From Shewanella salipaludis (GTDB taxonomy: Bacteria > Pseudomonadota > Gammaproteobacteria > Enterobacterales > Shewanellaceae), in assembly GCF_012911865.1 (NCBI RefSeq), contig NZ_JAAXYH010000023.1, forward strand, positions 1-33,941: a DNA stretch of 33,941 bases, read 5' to 3'. How positions within the stretch are numbered: position 1 is the first letter of the stretch; every line of letters starts with the position of its first letter. The notes beneath the pieces are model-generated. The model was not told where the DNA came from and did no database searches. It saw nothing but the letters and a program-made list of their open reading frames with translations. Positions 7,979 to 17,304 of the stretch are shown piece after piece. The position numbers were made by a program, and so were the translations under genes.

Positions 7979-8055
7979 TGGTAGCAATGGCGGGACTTGA
8001 ACCTGCGACCCCAGCATTATGAGTGCTGTGCTCTAACCAGCTGAGCTACATTGCC
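7979..8055 (-). tRNA. tRNA-Met(CAT), elongator, first copy
   Basis: This is the first gene of the operon: 77 nt, anticodon CAT, encoded CCA. It is identical to the copy at 7411-7487, including the G1-U72 pair. It is followed by the two tRNA-like 77-bp repeats. Confidence 0.95.
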
Positions 8056-8096
8056 ACTATACGTCTAGCTATCCCTCTTAGCGAGGAACGGGGCGT

Positions 8097-8125
8097 ATTA
8101 TGCTTACTCAGGATACCCAGGTCAA
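8097..8125 (-). promoter_or_regulatory. Promoter of the tRNA operon
   Basis: On the minus strand TTGACC (8125-8120) and CATAAT (8102-8097) are separated by 17 bases, close to the sigma-70 consensus. The following ACGCCCCG is a GC-rich discriminator typical of stable-RNA promoters under stringent (ppGpp) control. Transcription should start near 8090, about 35 bases before the first tRNA-Met. Confidence 0.85.
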
Positions 8126-8241
8126 CAGCTTTTTTAGGCTAAATCCCTTGAGTATCATCGTTCGGCTATAACTTCACCAAACTGAGCGACAGATGCGCAG
8201 CGGGGCCTCTGTCGCCAGCCATGGCTATGCCGTAGAGTCGC

Positions 8242-9333
8242 TTAAACGTTGAACAGGAAGTGCATCACATCGCCGTCTTTGACTATGTACGACTTGCCTT
8301 CGACCCTCAGCTTGCCGGCTTCTTTGGCACCGGCTTCGCCCTTATAGGTCACGAAATCTTCGTATGACATGACCTGGGCACGAATGAAGCCGCGCTCGAA
8401 GTCTGTGTGGATCACCCCGGCGGCCTGCGGCGCGCTGGCACCGACCGGTACCGTCCAGGCGCGCACTTCCTTGACACCCGCGGTGAAGTAAGTTTGCAGA
8501 TTCAGCAACTGGTAACCGGCGCGGATCACCCTGTCCAGCCCTGGCTCTTCCAGGCCGAGATCGGCCATGAACTCGTCACGTTCTTCCTTGTCCATCTCGG
8601 CCAGTTCGGATTCGATGGCGGCACAGACGGCAACCACTATCGCATTCTCGCGCTCGGCAATGGCACGCACCGTATCCAGGTGCGGGTTGTTGTCGAAACC
8701 ATCTTCCGACACGTTGGCGATATACATGGTGGGCTTCAGGGTCAGGAAGTTGAGGTAAGCCACAGCTTCCAGCTCTTCCTTGGACAAGTCCAGCGAACGC
8801 AACATGTGACCTTCGTCCAGCACGGGACGCATCTTTTCCAGCACTTCGACTTCGAACTTGGCGTCTTTATCGCCACCCTTGGCACGCTTCTGCTGACGCA
8901 GCACGGCTCTTTCCAGGCTATCCAGATCGGCGAGCGCCAACTCGGTATTGATGACTTCTATGTCGCCGGCAGGATCTATCTTGTTGGCGACGTGGACTAT
9001 GTTGTCATCTTCGAAACAACGCACCACATGGCCTATGGCATCGGTTTCACGTATGTTGGCGAGGAACTTATTGCCCAGGCCTTCACCCTTGGAGGCGCCG
9101 GCAACCAAACCTGCGATATCGACAAACTCCATGGTGGTCGGCAACACACGCTGTGGCTTGACTATCGCAGCCAGCGCATCCATACGAGGATCGGGCACGG
9201 GTACCACACCCGTGTTAGGTTCTATGGTACAGAAGGGGAAATTCGCCGCTTCGATACCAGCCTGAGTTAACGCATTGAAAAGCGTTGATTTACCTACGTT
9301 AGGAAGCCCAACAATGCCGCATTTAAAACCCAT
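8242..9333 (-). CDS. ychF: Redox-regulated ATPase YchF
   Basis: This 363-aa Obg-family P-loop protein binds ATP in preference to GTP and associates with ribosomes and stress responses. The P-loop GLPNVGKSTLFNALTQ lies at 8-23 and the DxxG motif DIAGLV near 70. A coiled-coil insertion comes in the middle and the TGS domain at the C-terminus (TYFTAGVKEVRAWTVP through GDVMHFLFNV). Length equals the E. coli protein. It lies 86 bp downstream of pth in the same direction, the usual pth-ychF pair, and is probably co-transcribed. Confidence 0.97.
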   Translation of the reverse strand: MGFKCGIVGLPNVGKSTLFNALTQAGIEAANFPFCTIEPNTGVVPVPDPRMDALAAIVKPQRVLPTTMEFVDIAGLVAGASKGEGLGNKFLANIRETDAIGHVVRCFEDDNIVHVANKIDPAGDIEVINTELALADLDSLERAVLRQQKRAKGGDKDAKFEVEVLEKMRPVLDEGHMLRSLDLSKEELEAVAYLNFLTLKPTMYIANVSEDGFDNNPHLDTVRAIAERENAIVVAVCAAIESELAEMDKEERDEFMADLGLEEPGLDRVIRAGYQLLNLQTYFTAGVKEVRAWTVPVGASAPQAAGVIHTDFERGFIRAQVMSYEDFVTYKGEAGAKEAGKLRVEGKSYIVKDGDVMHFLFNV

Positions 9334-9419
9334 ATTCTAACCCTTTCTCTATGATGGCCCTGAGTCACACTCAGATGCTGATTTCTGGCCTGCCGCGAGG
9401 GCGGCAGGCTGATGTTGAT

Positions 9420-10010
9420 TTAGACTGCCTTGAACGAATGCAGCCTGTGCATGGCCTTGACCATGTCTTGTTTAAACAAAATCTCTGTCGCACGCACCGC
9501 CTCGTCTATGGCGGCCTCGATCAATGCCTGCTCCGCCGCCGGGGCCTTACCCAGTACGTAACCACTCACTCTGCTCTTGTCGCCCGGGTGGCCTATGCCG
9601 ATCCGCAGGCGGTAGAAGCCCTTGTTGTTGGCCAGCTTGTCTATTATATCCTTCAGACCATTATGACCGCCATGACCGCCACCCAGCTTAAACTTGGCGA
9701 CCCCGGGCTCCATGTCCAGCTCGTCGTGAGCCACCAGGATTTCCTCCGGCTCGATGCGAAAGAAGTTGGCCAGGGCACCGACCGACTTGCCGCTGAGATT
9801 CATATAAGTGCTGGGGATCAGCAAACGCACGTCTTTGCCATGCAGTGTGACTCTGGCGGATAAACCGAAATATTTACTGTCGGGCACTAAGCTGACACCA
9901 CAGATACGCGCCAATTCCTGCACATACCAGGCCCCCGCATTGTGGCGGGTGTTGGCGTATTCGGCACCTGGATTGGCGAGGCCGACGATCAGTTTAATAT
10001 CGCTCATCAC
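9420..10010 (-). CDS. pth: Peptidyl-tRNA hydrolase
   Basis: Pth releases tRNA from peptidyl-tRNAs that drop off the ribosome. The 196-aa sequence starts with LIVGLANPGAEYANTRHNAG, containing the substrate-binding asparagine and the catalytic histidine of NTRHNAG. It also has MNLSGKSVG, the HDELD motif with the catalytic aspartate partner, and GGHGGHNGLKDI. It is first of the pth-ychF pair. A candidate promoter lies about 70 bases upstream. Confidence 0.97.
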   Translation of the reverse strand: MMSDIKLIVGLANPGAEYANTRHNAGAWYVQELARICGVSLVPDSKYFGLSARVTLHGKDVRLLIPSTYMNLSGKSVGALANFFRIEPEEILVAHDELDMEPGVAKFKLGGGHGGHNGLKDIIDKLANNKGFYRLRIGIGHPGDKSRVSGYVLGKAPAAEQALIEAAIDEAVRATEILFKQDMVKAMHRLHSFKAV

Positions 10011-10080
10011 AACTCTATCTTCTATGGTCGCGACATGGGCTCATTGGAGCCAAGCCAGACCTTCTGCTAAAAAACGCGGC

Positions 10081-10109
10081 ATTTTAGCACTCAATGGCCG
10101 AGTCAACAA
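10081..10109 (-). promoter_or_regulatory. Candidate promoter of pth-ychF
   Basis: On the minus strand an extended -10 (TGC then TAAAAT, 10086-10081) is preceded by TTGTTG at 17 bases. An alternative -35, TTGACT, lies at a short 14-base spacing. The extended -10 is the stronger element. Confidence 0.45.
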
Positions 10110-10190
10110 ATCCCTCAGCCCGAGGGCGCCTGCCCTCGCGTCAGGCACAGTCATCCGCCGCTGCCTGGCATCAGACCTTGAGCGCCTGGC

Positions 10191-11387
10191 TCAGTTCAGG
10201 CCGAGGGCGTATTTCAATACCTGTTTCTTCAGCGGTGAGTCCAGGTTAGCCAATTTCAGAGCGCCGTTGCGCAGCAGTTTCAGGGGCAATAAATCGTTGC
10301 TGAAGCCGGCGTAGAAGAGATCCATGCCCGTCATCATCAGCTGGTTGTCCCGGTAGCGGCGCCCCTGATAGCCGGCCAACACCCGGCTGTCCCACCAGTC
10401 GACGCCCTGGCTCATGGCATCCGTCACTTGGGCCAGCAAGGCATCGACATCCTTGAACCCCAGATTGACCCCCTGGCCGGCCAATGGATTTATGGTATGC
10501 GCCGCATCGCCGAGGATCACCAGGTTATCTTTATAGTAAGCCTGGGCATGGCGCCGGGTCAGGGCGAAGCTGCCTCTGTCCAGGACCTCGAAGTCAGGAT
10601 CCAGACGGGCGGGGAAGTTGAGGCGGATCTGTTGCGCCAGTTGTTTGGCCCCCAGCTGCATCAGCTGAGCTATGCGATGGGCATCGTCATACCACACCAG
10701 GGAAGCATGGTTGCCGGGCAACGGCAACAGGGAACGCGGCCCCTTGGGGGTGAACTGCTGCCAAGTCACCTCCTGTTGGGGGCAAGCGGTGGCGATGTTG
10801 ATCAGCATGGCCGACTGGGCATAATCCCAGCCTGTGACCCCTATCTCGGCCCACTGGCGCACCTGGGAATTGGCACCGTCGGCCCCTATGAGCAGCTTGG
10901 CACCGAGCACTTCGCCGTTATCCAGGCTGACGTCGATGCCATCCAAATTGCGGGCAAAGGCTGTGACCCTGGCGGGGCAACACAGACGCACATTGGCCAG
11001 GGCTTGCAGCTGTTGCCATAGCGCCAGTTGGATCAGGCGGTTCTCTATGATATGCCCCAGGTGGCTGACCTCGAGCTGGTTGGCATGAAAGGCCGTGATG
11101 CAGCCCTCCAGCTCCCAGGTTTCCAGCCCAAGGTAGGGGGCGTTGCGCATCTCACGCAGCGCCGCCATGGCGCCGAGGCGCTCGAGCAGCTGCTCCGAGG
11201 CGATGCTGATGGCCGACACCCGCACATCCAGCGGCTGCGTCTCGTCATAGGTCAGGGGCTGACGGGATTCCACGACAGTGACCCTGAGTCCCAGCTGCGC
11301 CAGGCCTATGGCCGCGGCGGCGCCGACCATGCCGCCACCTATGATGATCACATCCTGAGACTCGCTCCTCGTTTGCTCGTCAGTCAC
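10191..11387 (-). CDS. ubiF: FAD-dependent ubiquinone-pathway hydroxylase, UbiF type
   Basis: This is a UbiH/UbiF/COQ6-family flavin monooxygenase that hydroxylates the ring of ubiquinone precursors. FAD motifs are in order: GGGMVGAAAAIGLAQLG (dinucleotide binding) near the N-terminus, IGADGANSQVRQ (DG motif) mid-protein, and ILGDAAHTINPLAGQGVNLG (GD motif, ribose binding). The UbiF assignment, rather than UbiH or UbiI, rests on position next to miaB and the tRNA cluster, as in E. coli. The frame opens at a GTG at 11411. GTG at 11387 has GAGGGA six bases upstream and is the better start, giving 398 aa. It diverges from miaB. Confidence 0.85.
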   Translation of the reverse strand: MTDEQTRSESQDVIIIGGGMVGAAAAIGLAQLGLRVTVVESRQPLTYDETQPLDVRVSAISIASEQLLERLGAMAALREMRNAPYLGLETWELEGCITAFHANQLEVSHLGHIIENRLIQLALWQQLQALANVRLCCPARVTAFARNLDGIDVSLDNGEVLGAKLLIGADGANSQVRQWAEIGVTGWDYAQSAMLINIATACPQQEVTWQQFTPKGPRSLLPLPGNHASLVWYDDAHRIAQLMQLGAKQLAQQIRLNFPARLDPDFEVLDRGSFALTRRHAQAYYKDNLVILGDAAHTINPLAGQGVNLGFKDVDALLAQVTDAMSQGVDWWDSRVLAGYQGRRYRDNQLMMTGMDLFYAGFSNDLLPLKLLRNGALKLANLDSPLKKQVLKYALGLN

Positions 11388-11626
11388 TGCTTGTCCCTCA
11401 ATCACACCCACCCCTTCATCGAATTCGCCATCTCAGGCGCACCGGGCATGGCCCGTGGCGCCGGATTTATCGTCGTACATTTATAGCCGATAGTGCTGTT
11501 GAAGATTATGCCCCAGATCACGCATTCACCCAAGCCGTAACGCCTTACGGCCTGCGACTTAGGCCCCCGGGACTCTCTGCGTCAACCGCAGCCCAGGGCG
11601 ATCGCCGCCGATTGATGGACAAAAGC

Positions 11627-11655
11627 TGGTCAGCCGCAGTAACAAGAGGTAAAAT
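11627..11655 (+). promoter_or_regulatory. Candidate miaB promoter
   Basis: TGGTCA (11627-11632) and TAAAAT (11650-11655) are 17 bases apart, and the miaB ATG follows about 43 bases downstream. This is a moderate sigma-70 match. The 286-bp gap to the divergent ubiF gene shows nothing else clear. Confidence 0.45.
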
Positions 11656-11697
11656 GTCGCGCTATTTTTACTGTGGTTCTGAGGGCGACACAAGCTG

Positions 11698-13122
11698 ATG
11701 AGTAAGAAACTCCATATAAAAACCTGGGGCTGTCAAATGAATGAGTATGACTCATCCAAGATGGCCGATCTGTTGGACGAATATCAGGGGTACACCCTGA
11801 CCGAAGAGGCCTCGGAGGCAGACATACTGCTGCTCAACACCTGTTCGATTCGTGAAAAGGCACAGGAAAAGGTGTTTCATCAGCTGGGACGCTGGAAAAC
11901 CCTCAAGGACAAGAACCCCAACCTCATCATAGGCGTCGGCGGCTGCGTCGCGTCCCAGGAAGGCAAGGCCATCAAAGACAGGGCCCAGTGTGTCGACATC
12001 ATCTTCGGCCCCCAGACACTGCATCGCCTGCCCGAGATGATAGAGCAGATCAAACGCGGCGAAAAAGCCGTGATCGACATCAGCTTCCCAGAGATCGAAA
12101 AGTTCGATCGCCTGCCCGAGCCTCGTGCCGAAGGCCCGACCGCCTTCGTCTCCATCATGGAAGGTTGCAGCAAGTATTGCTCCTTCTGCGTGGTGCCATA
12201 CACCCGCGGCGAAGAAGTCAGCCGGCCGCTGGACGACATCATACTCGAGATAGCCCAACTGGCGGAGCAAGGGGTGCGTGAAGTCAACCTGCTGGGTCAG
12301 AACGTCAACGCCTATCGCGGCGCGACCCATGATGGGGAGATCTGCAGCTTCGCCGAACTGCTGCGCTTCGTCGCCGCCATAGACGGCATAGACAGACTGC
12401 GTTTCACCACCAGCCACCCTATCGAGTTCACCCAGGACATAATAGATGTCTATGAAGACACTCCTGAGCTGGTGAGCTTCCTGCACCTGCCGGTGCAGTC
12501 GGGCTCGGATCGCATCCTGACCGCCATGAAGCGCGGCCATATGGCGATCGAATACAAGTCTATCATCCGCCGCCTGCGCAAGGCGCGCCCGGATATACTG
12601 ATCAGCTCCGACTTCATCATAGGCTTCCCGGGTGAAACCAAGGAAGACTTCAATGACACCATGAAGCTCATCGAGGAGATAGGCTTCGATAACAGTTTCA
12701 GCTTCATCTACAGTGCCCGTCCGGGCACACCGGCGGCCGACTTGCCGGACGATGTCGATATGGAAGAGAAGAAACAACGCCTGGCAATACTCCAGGATCG
12801 CATCACCCAACAGGCGATGCGTTACAGCCGCCATATGATGGGCACGGTACAGCGCATCCTGGTCGAAGGCCCATCGGTGAAGAACCCGATGGAACTGCGC
12901 GGCCGCACCGAAAACAGCCGGGTGGTCAACTTCGAAGGCCTGCCCAAGCACATAGGCACCTTCGTCGATGTGGAGATTGTCGACGTCTACACCAACTCGC
13001 TGCGCGGCGTGTTCGTGCGCGGTGAAGATGAGATGGACCTGCGTCGCAACCTGCGCCCGTCGGAGATCATGGCCAAGCATAAGAAAGATGACGCTTTGGG
13101 CGTGACTCAGTTCCAGCCTTAA
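11698..13122 (+). CDS. miaB: tRNA-2-methylthio-N6-isopentenyladenosine synthase MiaB
   Basis: MiaB is a radical-SAM methylthiotransferase that completes ms2i6A at position 37 of tRNAs reading UNN codons. The 474-aa protein has the N-terminal UPF0004 domain with cluster cysteines C12, C49 and C83. The radical-SAM cysteines C157, C161 and C164 lie in GCSKYCSFC, and a C-terminal TRAM domain starts near residue 380. All six cysteines are present, so both iron-sulfur clusters should form. ATG at 11698 matches the family start MSKKLHIKTWGCQMN. A strong hairpin terminator follows, partly separating it from phoH. Confidence 0.98.
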   Translation: MSKKLHIKTWGCQMNEYDSSKMADLLDEYQGYTLTEEASEADILLLNTCSIREKAQEKVFHQLGRWKTLKDKNPNLIIGVGGCVASQEGKAIKDRAQCVDIIFGPQTLHRLPEMIEQIKRGEKAVIDISFPEIEKFDRLPEPRAEGPTAFVSIMEGCSKYCSFCVVPYTRGEEVSRPLDDIILEIAQLAEQGVREVNLLGQNVNAYRGATHDGEICSFAELLRFVAAIDGIDRLRFTTSHPIEFTQDIIDVYEDTPELVSFLHLPVQSGSDRILTAMKRGHMAIEYKSIIRRLRKARPDILISSDFIIGFPGETKEDFNDTMKLIEEIGFDNSFSFIYSARPGTPAADLPDDVDMEEKKQRLAILQDRITQQAMRYSRHMMGTVQRILVEGPSVKNPMELRGRTENSRVVNFEGLPKHIGTFVDVEIVDVYTNSLRGVFVRGEDEMDLRRNLRPSEIMAKHKKDDALGVTQFQP

Positions 13123-13145
13123 GGATCACAGACACCTTAACAGCG

Positions 13146-13185
13146 AGGGCGAGCCGGAGTCATTCCGGGTCGCCCTTTCTTTTTG
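13146..13185 (+). terminator. Intrinsic terminator after miaB
   Basis: AGGGCGAGCCGGA pairs with TCCGGGTCGCCCT (about 13146-13176) and is followed by TTCTTTTT. It lies 24 bases after the miaB stop. Confidence 0.85.
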
Positions 13186-13308
13186 TAGCCAGAAGCCAGG
13201 GGCGGCACAAACTGCCCGGTGTATTTTCCGTTAGCATTTACGCCCCGGGGCTCGTAAAATGTGAGGTATACGAGAGAGGATGCTCTTAGCCCTTACCTGG
13301 AGTTGTAT

Positions 13309-14349
13309 TTGACTAACAAACTCACCACACTCAATTTGTATCTCGAACCCTCGGAAACCCGCCGCCTGGCCTCTTTATGCGGCCCGTTCGATGACAACAT
13401 CAAACAGCTCGAACGCCGTATAGGCGTAGAGATAAGCTATAAAAACAACCACTTCCAAATCGTCGGCCAGCCACGCAACTGCCTGACCGCCAATAACCTG
13501 CTCAAGCAGCTCTATATAGAGACCCAAACCGTCAAGGGCAGTACCCCGGATCTCGAACCGGACACTGTCCACCTGGCAATCCAGGAAGCGATAGCACTGG
13601 AAGCGGACGATGCCACAACCGACAAAGACTTGTATATCAAGACGCGTCGCGGGGTGATCAAACCCAGAAATCCAAACCAGAGCGAGTATGTGGCCAACAT
13701 AGTGCGCCACGACATCAGCTTCGGCATAGGCCCAGCCGGTACCGGCAAGACCTATCTGGCGGTGGCGGCAGCCGTCGATGCGCTGGAGCGCCAGGAAGTG
13801 CGCCGCATCCTCTTGACCCGTCCTGCGGTGGAAGCCGGTGAGAAGCTGGGCTTCCTGCCAGGGGACCTGAGCCAGAAGGTCGACCCTTACCTGCGGCCCC
13901 TGTACGATGCCTTGTTCGAGATGCTGGGCTTCGAGAAGGTCGAGCGCCTGATAGAGCGCGGCGTCATCGAAGTCGCCCCTCTGGCCTATATGCGCGGCCG
14001 CACCCTGAACGATGCCTTCATCATCCTCGACGAGAGCCAAAACACCACGGTCGAGCAGATGAAGATGTTCCTCACCCGCATAGGCTTCAACTCCCGGGCG
14101 GTGATCACCGGCGACATCACCCAGGTCGACCTGCCCAAACACCAGAAATCCGGCCTGCGCCATGCGATCGAGGTGCTGAGCGAAGTCGAGGAAGTCAGCT
14201 TCAACTTCTTCCAGGCCAAGGACGTGGTGCGCCACCCTGTGGTGGCCAGGATAGTCGAGGCCTATGAGGCCCACGAGCAGACCCAGCAGCGACTGAAAGA
14301 TCAGAGAGCCAGCCACCAGCAGCAGGAAGCCAGTCACCATGAGTCTTGA
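13309..14349 (+). CDS. ybeZ: PhoH-like ATPase YbeZ
   Basis: This P-loop ATPase of the PhoH family is linked to RNA metabolism and works with YbeY. Walker A GPAGTGKTYLA and Walker B FIILDESQN are present. The sequence closely follows E. coli YbeZ from LCGPFDDNIKQLERR onward. The frame opens at a GTG at 13261 without a ribosome binding site. TTG at 13309 has GGAG six bases upstream and gives a protein beginning near the family start, so I choose it (346 aa). The C-terminus is glutamine- and histidine-rich (HQQQEASHHES). It overlaps ybeY by 11 bases. Confidence 0.95.
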   Translation: MTNKLTTLNLYLEPSETRRLASLCGPFDDNIKQLERRIGVEISYKNNHFQIVGQPRNCLTANNLLKQLYIETQTVKGSTPDLEPDTVHLAIQEAIALEADDATTDKDLYIKTRRGVIKPRNPNQSEYVANIVRHDISFGIGPAGTGKTYLAVAAAVDALERQEVRRILLTRPAVEAGEKLGFLPGDLSQKVDPYLRPLYDALFEMLGFEKVERLIERGVIEVAPLAYMRGRTLNDAFIILDESQNTTVEQMKMFLTRIGFNSRAVITGDITQVDLPKHQKSGLRHAIEVLSEVEEVSFNFFQAKDVVRHPVVARIVEAYEAHEQTQQRLKDQRASHQQQEASHHES

Positions 14350-14800
14350 TTTAGCCTTAGATCTACAGATTGCCACCGACAAACCGAATCTGCCTTCCCA
14401 GGCACAGTTCGAGCTCTGGGTGCGCACCGCACTCGGCAGCACCCTGGATGAGGCCGAGCTGACCATACGCCTGGTCGATGCCGCAGAAAGCCAGAGCCTC
14501 AACCACAGCTACCGCGGCAAGGATAAGCCCACCAATGTGCTGTCCTTCCCGTTCGAAGCACCGCCGGAAATTGAGTTGCCCTTGCTGGGAGATCTTGTCA
14601 TTTGCGTCGAGGTGGTCGAGAATGAAGCCCTCGAGCAAGCCAAACCCCTGGAGGCGCATTGGGCACACATGGTTGTACATGGTTGTCTGCATCTGCTAGG
14701 GTATGATCACATTGAAGATGCCGAAGCCGAAGAAATGGAGTCATTAGAGACTCAACTGATTGAAAGCTTAGGTTTTACCGACCCATATAAGGAAGCATGA
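14339..14800 (+). CDS. ybeY: Endoribonuclease YbeY
   Basis: YbeY is a zinc-dependent endoribonuclease for 16S rRNA 3' maturation and 70S quality control. The 153-aa protein contains the metal motif HGCLHLLGYDH with H114, H118 and H124, and GKDKPTNVLSFPF upstream. Its start lies inside the end of ybeZ and its stop overlaps an ATG in front of corC, so the three genes are translationally coupled. Confidence 0.97.
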   Translation: MSLDLALDLQIATDKPNLPSQAQFELWVRTALGSTLDEAELTIRLVDAAESQSLNHSYRGKDKPTNVLSFPFEAPPEIELPLLGDLVICVEVVENEALEQAKPLEAHWAHMVVHGCLHLLGYDHIEDAEAEEMESLETQLIESLGFTDPYKEA

Positions 14801-14838
14801 TTAGCCTATGTGGCGTAAGCCAGGCTAAGAAAAACACT

Positions 14839-15717
14839 ATGAGTGACGATATCCCCCCGAGTACAAACGCCCATAAGAAAGGCTGGTTTGATAGAGTGAG
14901 TCAGTTATTCCAGGGCGAACCTCAAAATCGTGAAGATTTGGTCGATGTGATCCACGGCGCCGAACAGCGCGATCTCATCACCGAAGATACCCGCGAAATG
15001 ATTAAGGGTGTATTAGAGGTATCCGACCTGCGAGTCCGGGACATAATGATCCCCAGAGCTCAAATAGTCGCGCTGCAAATAGACAACACAGTCGAAGAGC
15101 TGCTGGCAACCGTCATAGGCTCGGCCCACTCCCGCTTCCCGGTCGTCAACGAAGATAAAGATCATATCGAGGGCATATTGCTCGCCAAAGATCTGATCAA
15201 GTATGGCTTCCACAACGGCGATGAACCCTTCTCCCTCGCCAAGGTCATACGCCCGGCGGTAGTCGTGCCGGAGAGCAAGAGAGTCGATGTCCTGCTCAAG
15301 GAATTCCGCTCCCAGCGCTACCACATGGCGATAGTGGTCGATGAGTACGGCGGCGTGTCCGGGCTGGTGACCATTGAAGATATCCTCGAGGAAATCGTCG
15401 GCGAGATCGAAGACGAATTCGATCATGACAGCGCCGAAGAAACCGAGATCCGCAAGGTAGGCAATACCGTCTACATGGTCAAGGCGCTGACGCCGATCGA
15501 AGACTTCAATCAGCAATTTCATAGCCATTTCAGCGACGAAGAGTTTGATACCGTCGGCGGCCTGGTATCCCATGCCTTCGGCCATCTGCCGGAGCGCAAC
15601 GAGAGCATAGAAATTGAAGGCATAGAATTCAAAGTGATCAGTGCCGATACCCGTCGTTTGATCCAACTCAGGGTCAAACTGCCCGATCCCAATACCGACG
15701 AACAGACAGATACCTGA
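14839..15717 (+). CDS. corC: CorC/YbeX CBS-domain protein
   Basis: This is a soluble CorC-type protein (292 aa) with two CBS domains (VRDIMIPRAQIVAL and RYHMAIVVDEYGGVSGLVTIEDILEEIVGEIEDE) and a C-terminal CorC_HlyC domain. It is linked to magnesium or cobalt efflux, and in E. coli also to ribosome-associated functions. The E. coli homologue begins MSDD, matching ATG 14839. An in-frame ATG at 14797 overlaps the ybeY stop (ATGA) and could give a 14-residue extension. It ends 3 bp before lnt. Confidence 0.95.
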   Translation: MSDDIPPSTNAHKKGWFDRVSQLFQGEPQNREDLVDVIHGAEQRDLITEDTREMIKGVLEVSDLRVRDIMIPRAQIVALQIDNTVEELLATVIGSAHSRFPVVNEDKDHIEGILLAKDLIKYGFHNGDEPFSLAKVIRPAVVVPESKRVDVLLKEFRSQRYHMAIVVDEYGGVSGLVTIEDILEEIVGEIEDEFDHDSAEETEIRKVGNTVYMVKALTPIEDFNQQFHSHFSDEEFDTVGGLVSHAFGHLPERNESIEIEGIEFKVISADTRRLIQLRVKLPDPNTDEQTDT

Positions 15718-15720
15718 TCC

Positions 15721-17304
15721 GTGCTGAATACCTTGAGGGCCTGGTCCCGTCATACCAGCGTCAGGCTGACCACGGCCTTTGCCGCGGGAGCCAGCACAGT
15801 GCTGTCTTTCGCCCCCTATTCGCTGTGGCCCATCTATCCCCTGGCGCTGGCATTCGCCCTCTGGCAAGGCCGAACCCTGTCGGCCAGGGCCAGCGGCTAT
15901 TATTGGCTGAGTTTCGGCTTCGGCAGCTTCGCCTTGGGCATCAGTTGGGTGCATGTCAGCATGGCGAGGTTCGGCGGCCTGCCGCTGCTGGCCTCCCTGG
16001 GACTGATGGCGCTGCTGGCGGCCTATCTCAGCCTGTATCCGGCCCTGGCCGGCTACCTGCTGCAGAAACTGACACCACAGCGCAATGGGGTGCTATGGCG
16101 CAACCTGGCACTCTTCCCCGCCCTATGGACCCTGGGCGAATGGGCCCGCGGCTGGGTGTTGACAGGCTTTCCCTGGCTCTGGGGCGGTTATAGCCAAACC
16201 CAGGGACCACTCAAGTCGCTGGCCAGTATTATAGGCGTCCTGGGACTGAGTTTCCTGCTCGCCATGCTGGCCGGTGCCATGGCACTATGCCTGAGCCGCC
16301 GCTACAGGAGTCTGGCCATCTTGCTGCCTGTGCTGGCGCTGGCGGTCTTCATCGGCCCCAGAGTCTCGGACATAGAGCGCAGTGGCGAGCGCCTCAAGCT
16401 GGTCCTGGTCCAGGGCAATATTCCCCAAAGCATGAAATGGCAACCGGATGCCCTCTGGCCTACCCTGCTGAAATACATGGATCTGACACGGCCACAGCTG
16501 GATGCCGACATCATCATCTGGCCCGAGGCCGCAGTTCCTGCGCCCGAAGCCATGGTGGCCGACTTCCTGGAGAACGCCAACCGGGTGGCCAACCTCAATG
16601 ACAGCGCCATCATCACGGGCATCATCAGCCAAGCAGAGGGAAACTTCTATAATAGCTTGATAGTACTCGGCAACCAGGATGAGAAACACCAAGACAGTGC
16701 CGACTACCTGGAAGGGCATGCCAATAGATTCAACAAGCATCACCTGCTGCCCATAGGCGAGTTCGTCCCCTTCGAGTCGCTGCTCAGGCCGATTGCGCCC
16801 CTGTTCAACCTGCCCATGTCCTCCTTCGGCCGCGGCGATTATCGGCAGCCCAACCTCAAGGCCCTTGGCTATAAGGTCGCGCCTTCCATCTGCTTCGAAA
16901 TCGCCTTCCCGGAACAGGTCAGGGATAACCTGGACCCGGACACAGATCTCTTGCTGACTGTGTCCAACGACGCCTGGTTCGGAGAATCCAACGGCCCCTT
17001 GCAGCACATGGAAATTGCCCAGATGCGCGCCATAGAGCTGGGACGCCCCCTGGCGCGGGCCACCAACAACGGCGTCACTGCGCTGGTCGATGAACATGGC
17101 AACATCAGTGCCCGCCTGCCGCAATTCGAGGCCGGGGTACTGACAGCCGAAGTGCCACTGGTCACGGGCCAAACCTGGTTTGCCCGCTGGGGACAGGCGC
17201 CTGTGCTCTGGCTGTGCGGCTTATTGTTCAGCCTCAGCCTATTGGGTCTGCGGCGCTCACCCAAGGCACGGCAACGGCGCGCCTTGGGAACCAAACCACT
17301 CTAA
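15721..17304 (+). CDS. lnt: Apolipoprotein N-acyltransferase
   Basis: Lnt transfers the third acyl chain to the N-terminal cysteine of lipoproteins at the periplasmic face of the inner membrane. The 527-aa protein has an N-terminal multi-helix region (about 1-215), a nitrilase-like periplasmic domain and a last helix near 497-512. The catalytic triad is present: E269 (WPEAAVP), K339 (FNKHHLLPIGEFVP) and C391 (SICFEIAFPE). It starts with GTG. Its stop overlaps the stop of the convergent ybeL gene by 3 bases. Confidence 0.97.
   Translation: MLNTLRAWSRHTSVRLTTAFAAGASTVLSFAPYSLWPIYPLALAFALWQGRTLSARASGYYWLSFGFGSFALGISWVHVSMARFGGLPLLASLGLMALLAAYLSLYPALAGYLLQKLTPQRNGVLWRNLALFPALWTLGEWARGWVLTGFPWLWGGYSQTQGPLKSLASIIGVLGLSFLLAMLAGAMALCLSRRYRSLAILLPVLALAVFIGPRVSDIERSGERLKLVLVQGNIPQSMKWQPDALWPTLLKYMDLTRPQLDADIIIWPEAAVPAPEAMVADFLENANRVANLNDSAIITGIISQAEGNFYNSLIVLGNQDEKHQDSADYLEGHANRFNKHHLLPIGEFVPFESLLRPIAPLFNLPMSSFGRGDYRQPNLKALGYKVAPSICFEIAFPEQVRDNLDPDTDLLLTVSNDAWFGESNGPLQHMEIAQMRAIELGRPLARATNNGVTALVDEHGNISARLPQFEAGVLTAEVPLVTGQTWFARWGQAPVLWLCGLLFSLSLLGLRRSPKARQRRALGTKPL

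Noticed and set aside
11752..14502. Long minus-strand frames of 442 and 375 codons opposite miaB and ybeZ
   Set aside because: Both are antisense to well-identified genes and read as reverse images of their codons, with no motifs of their own.
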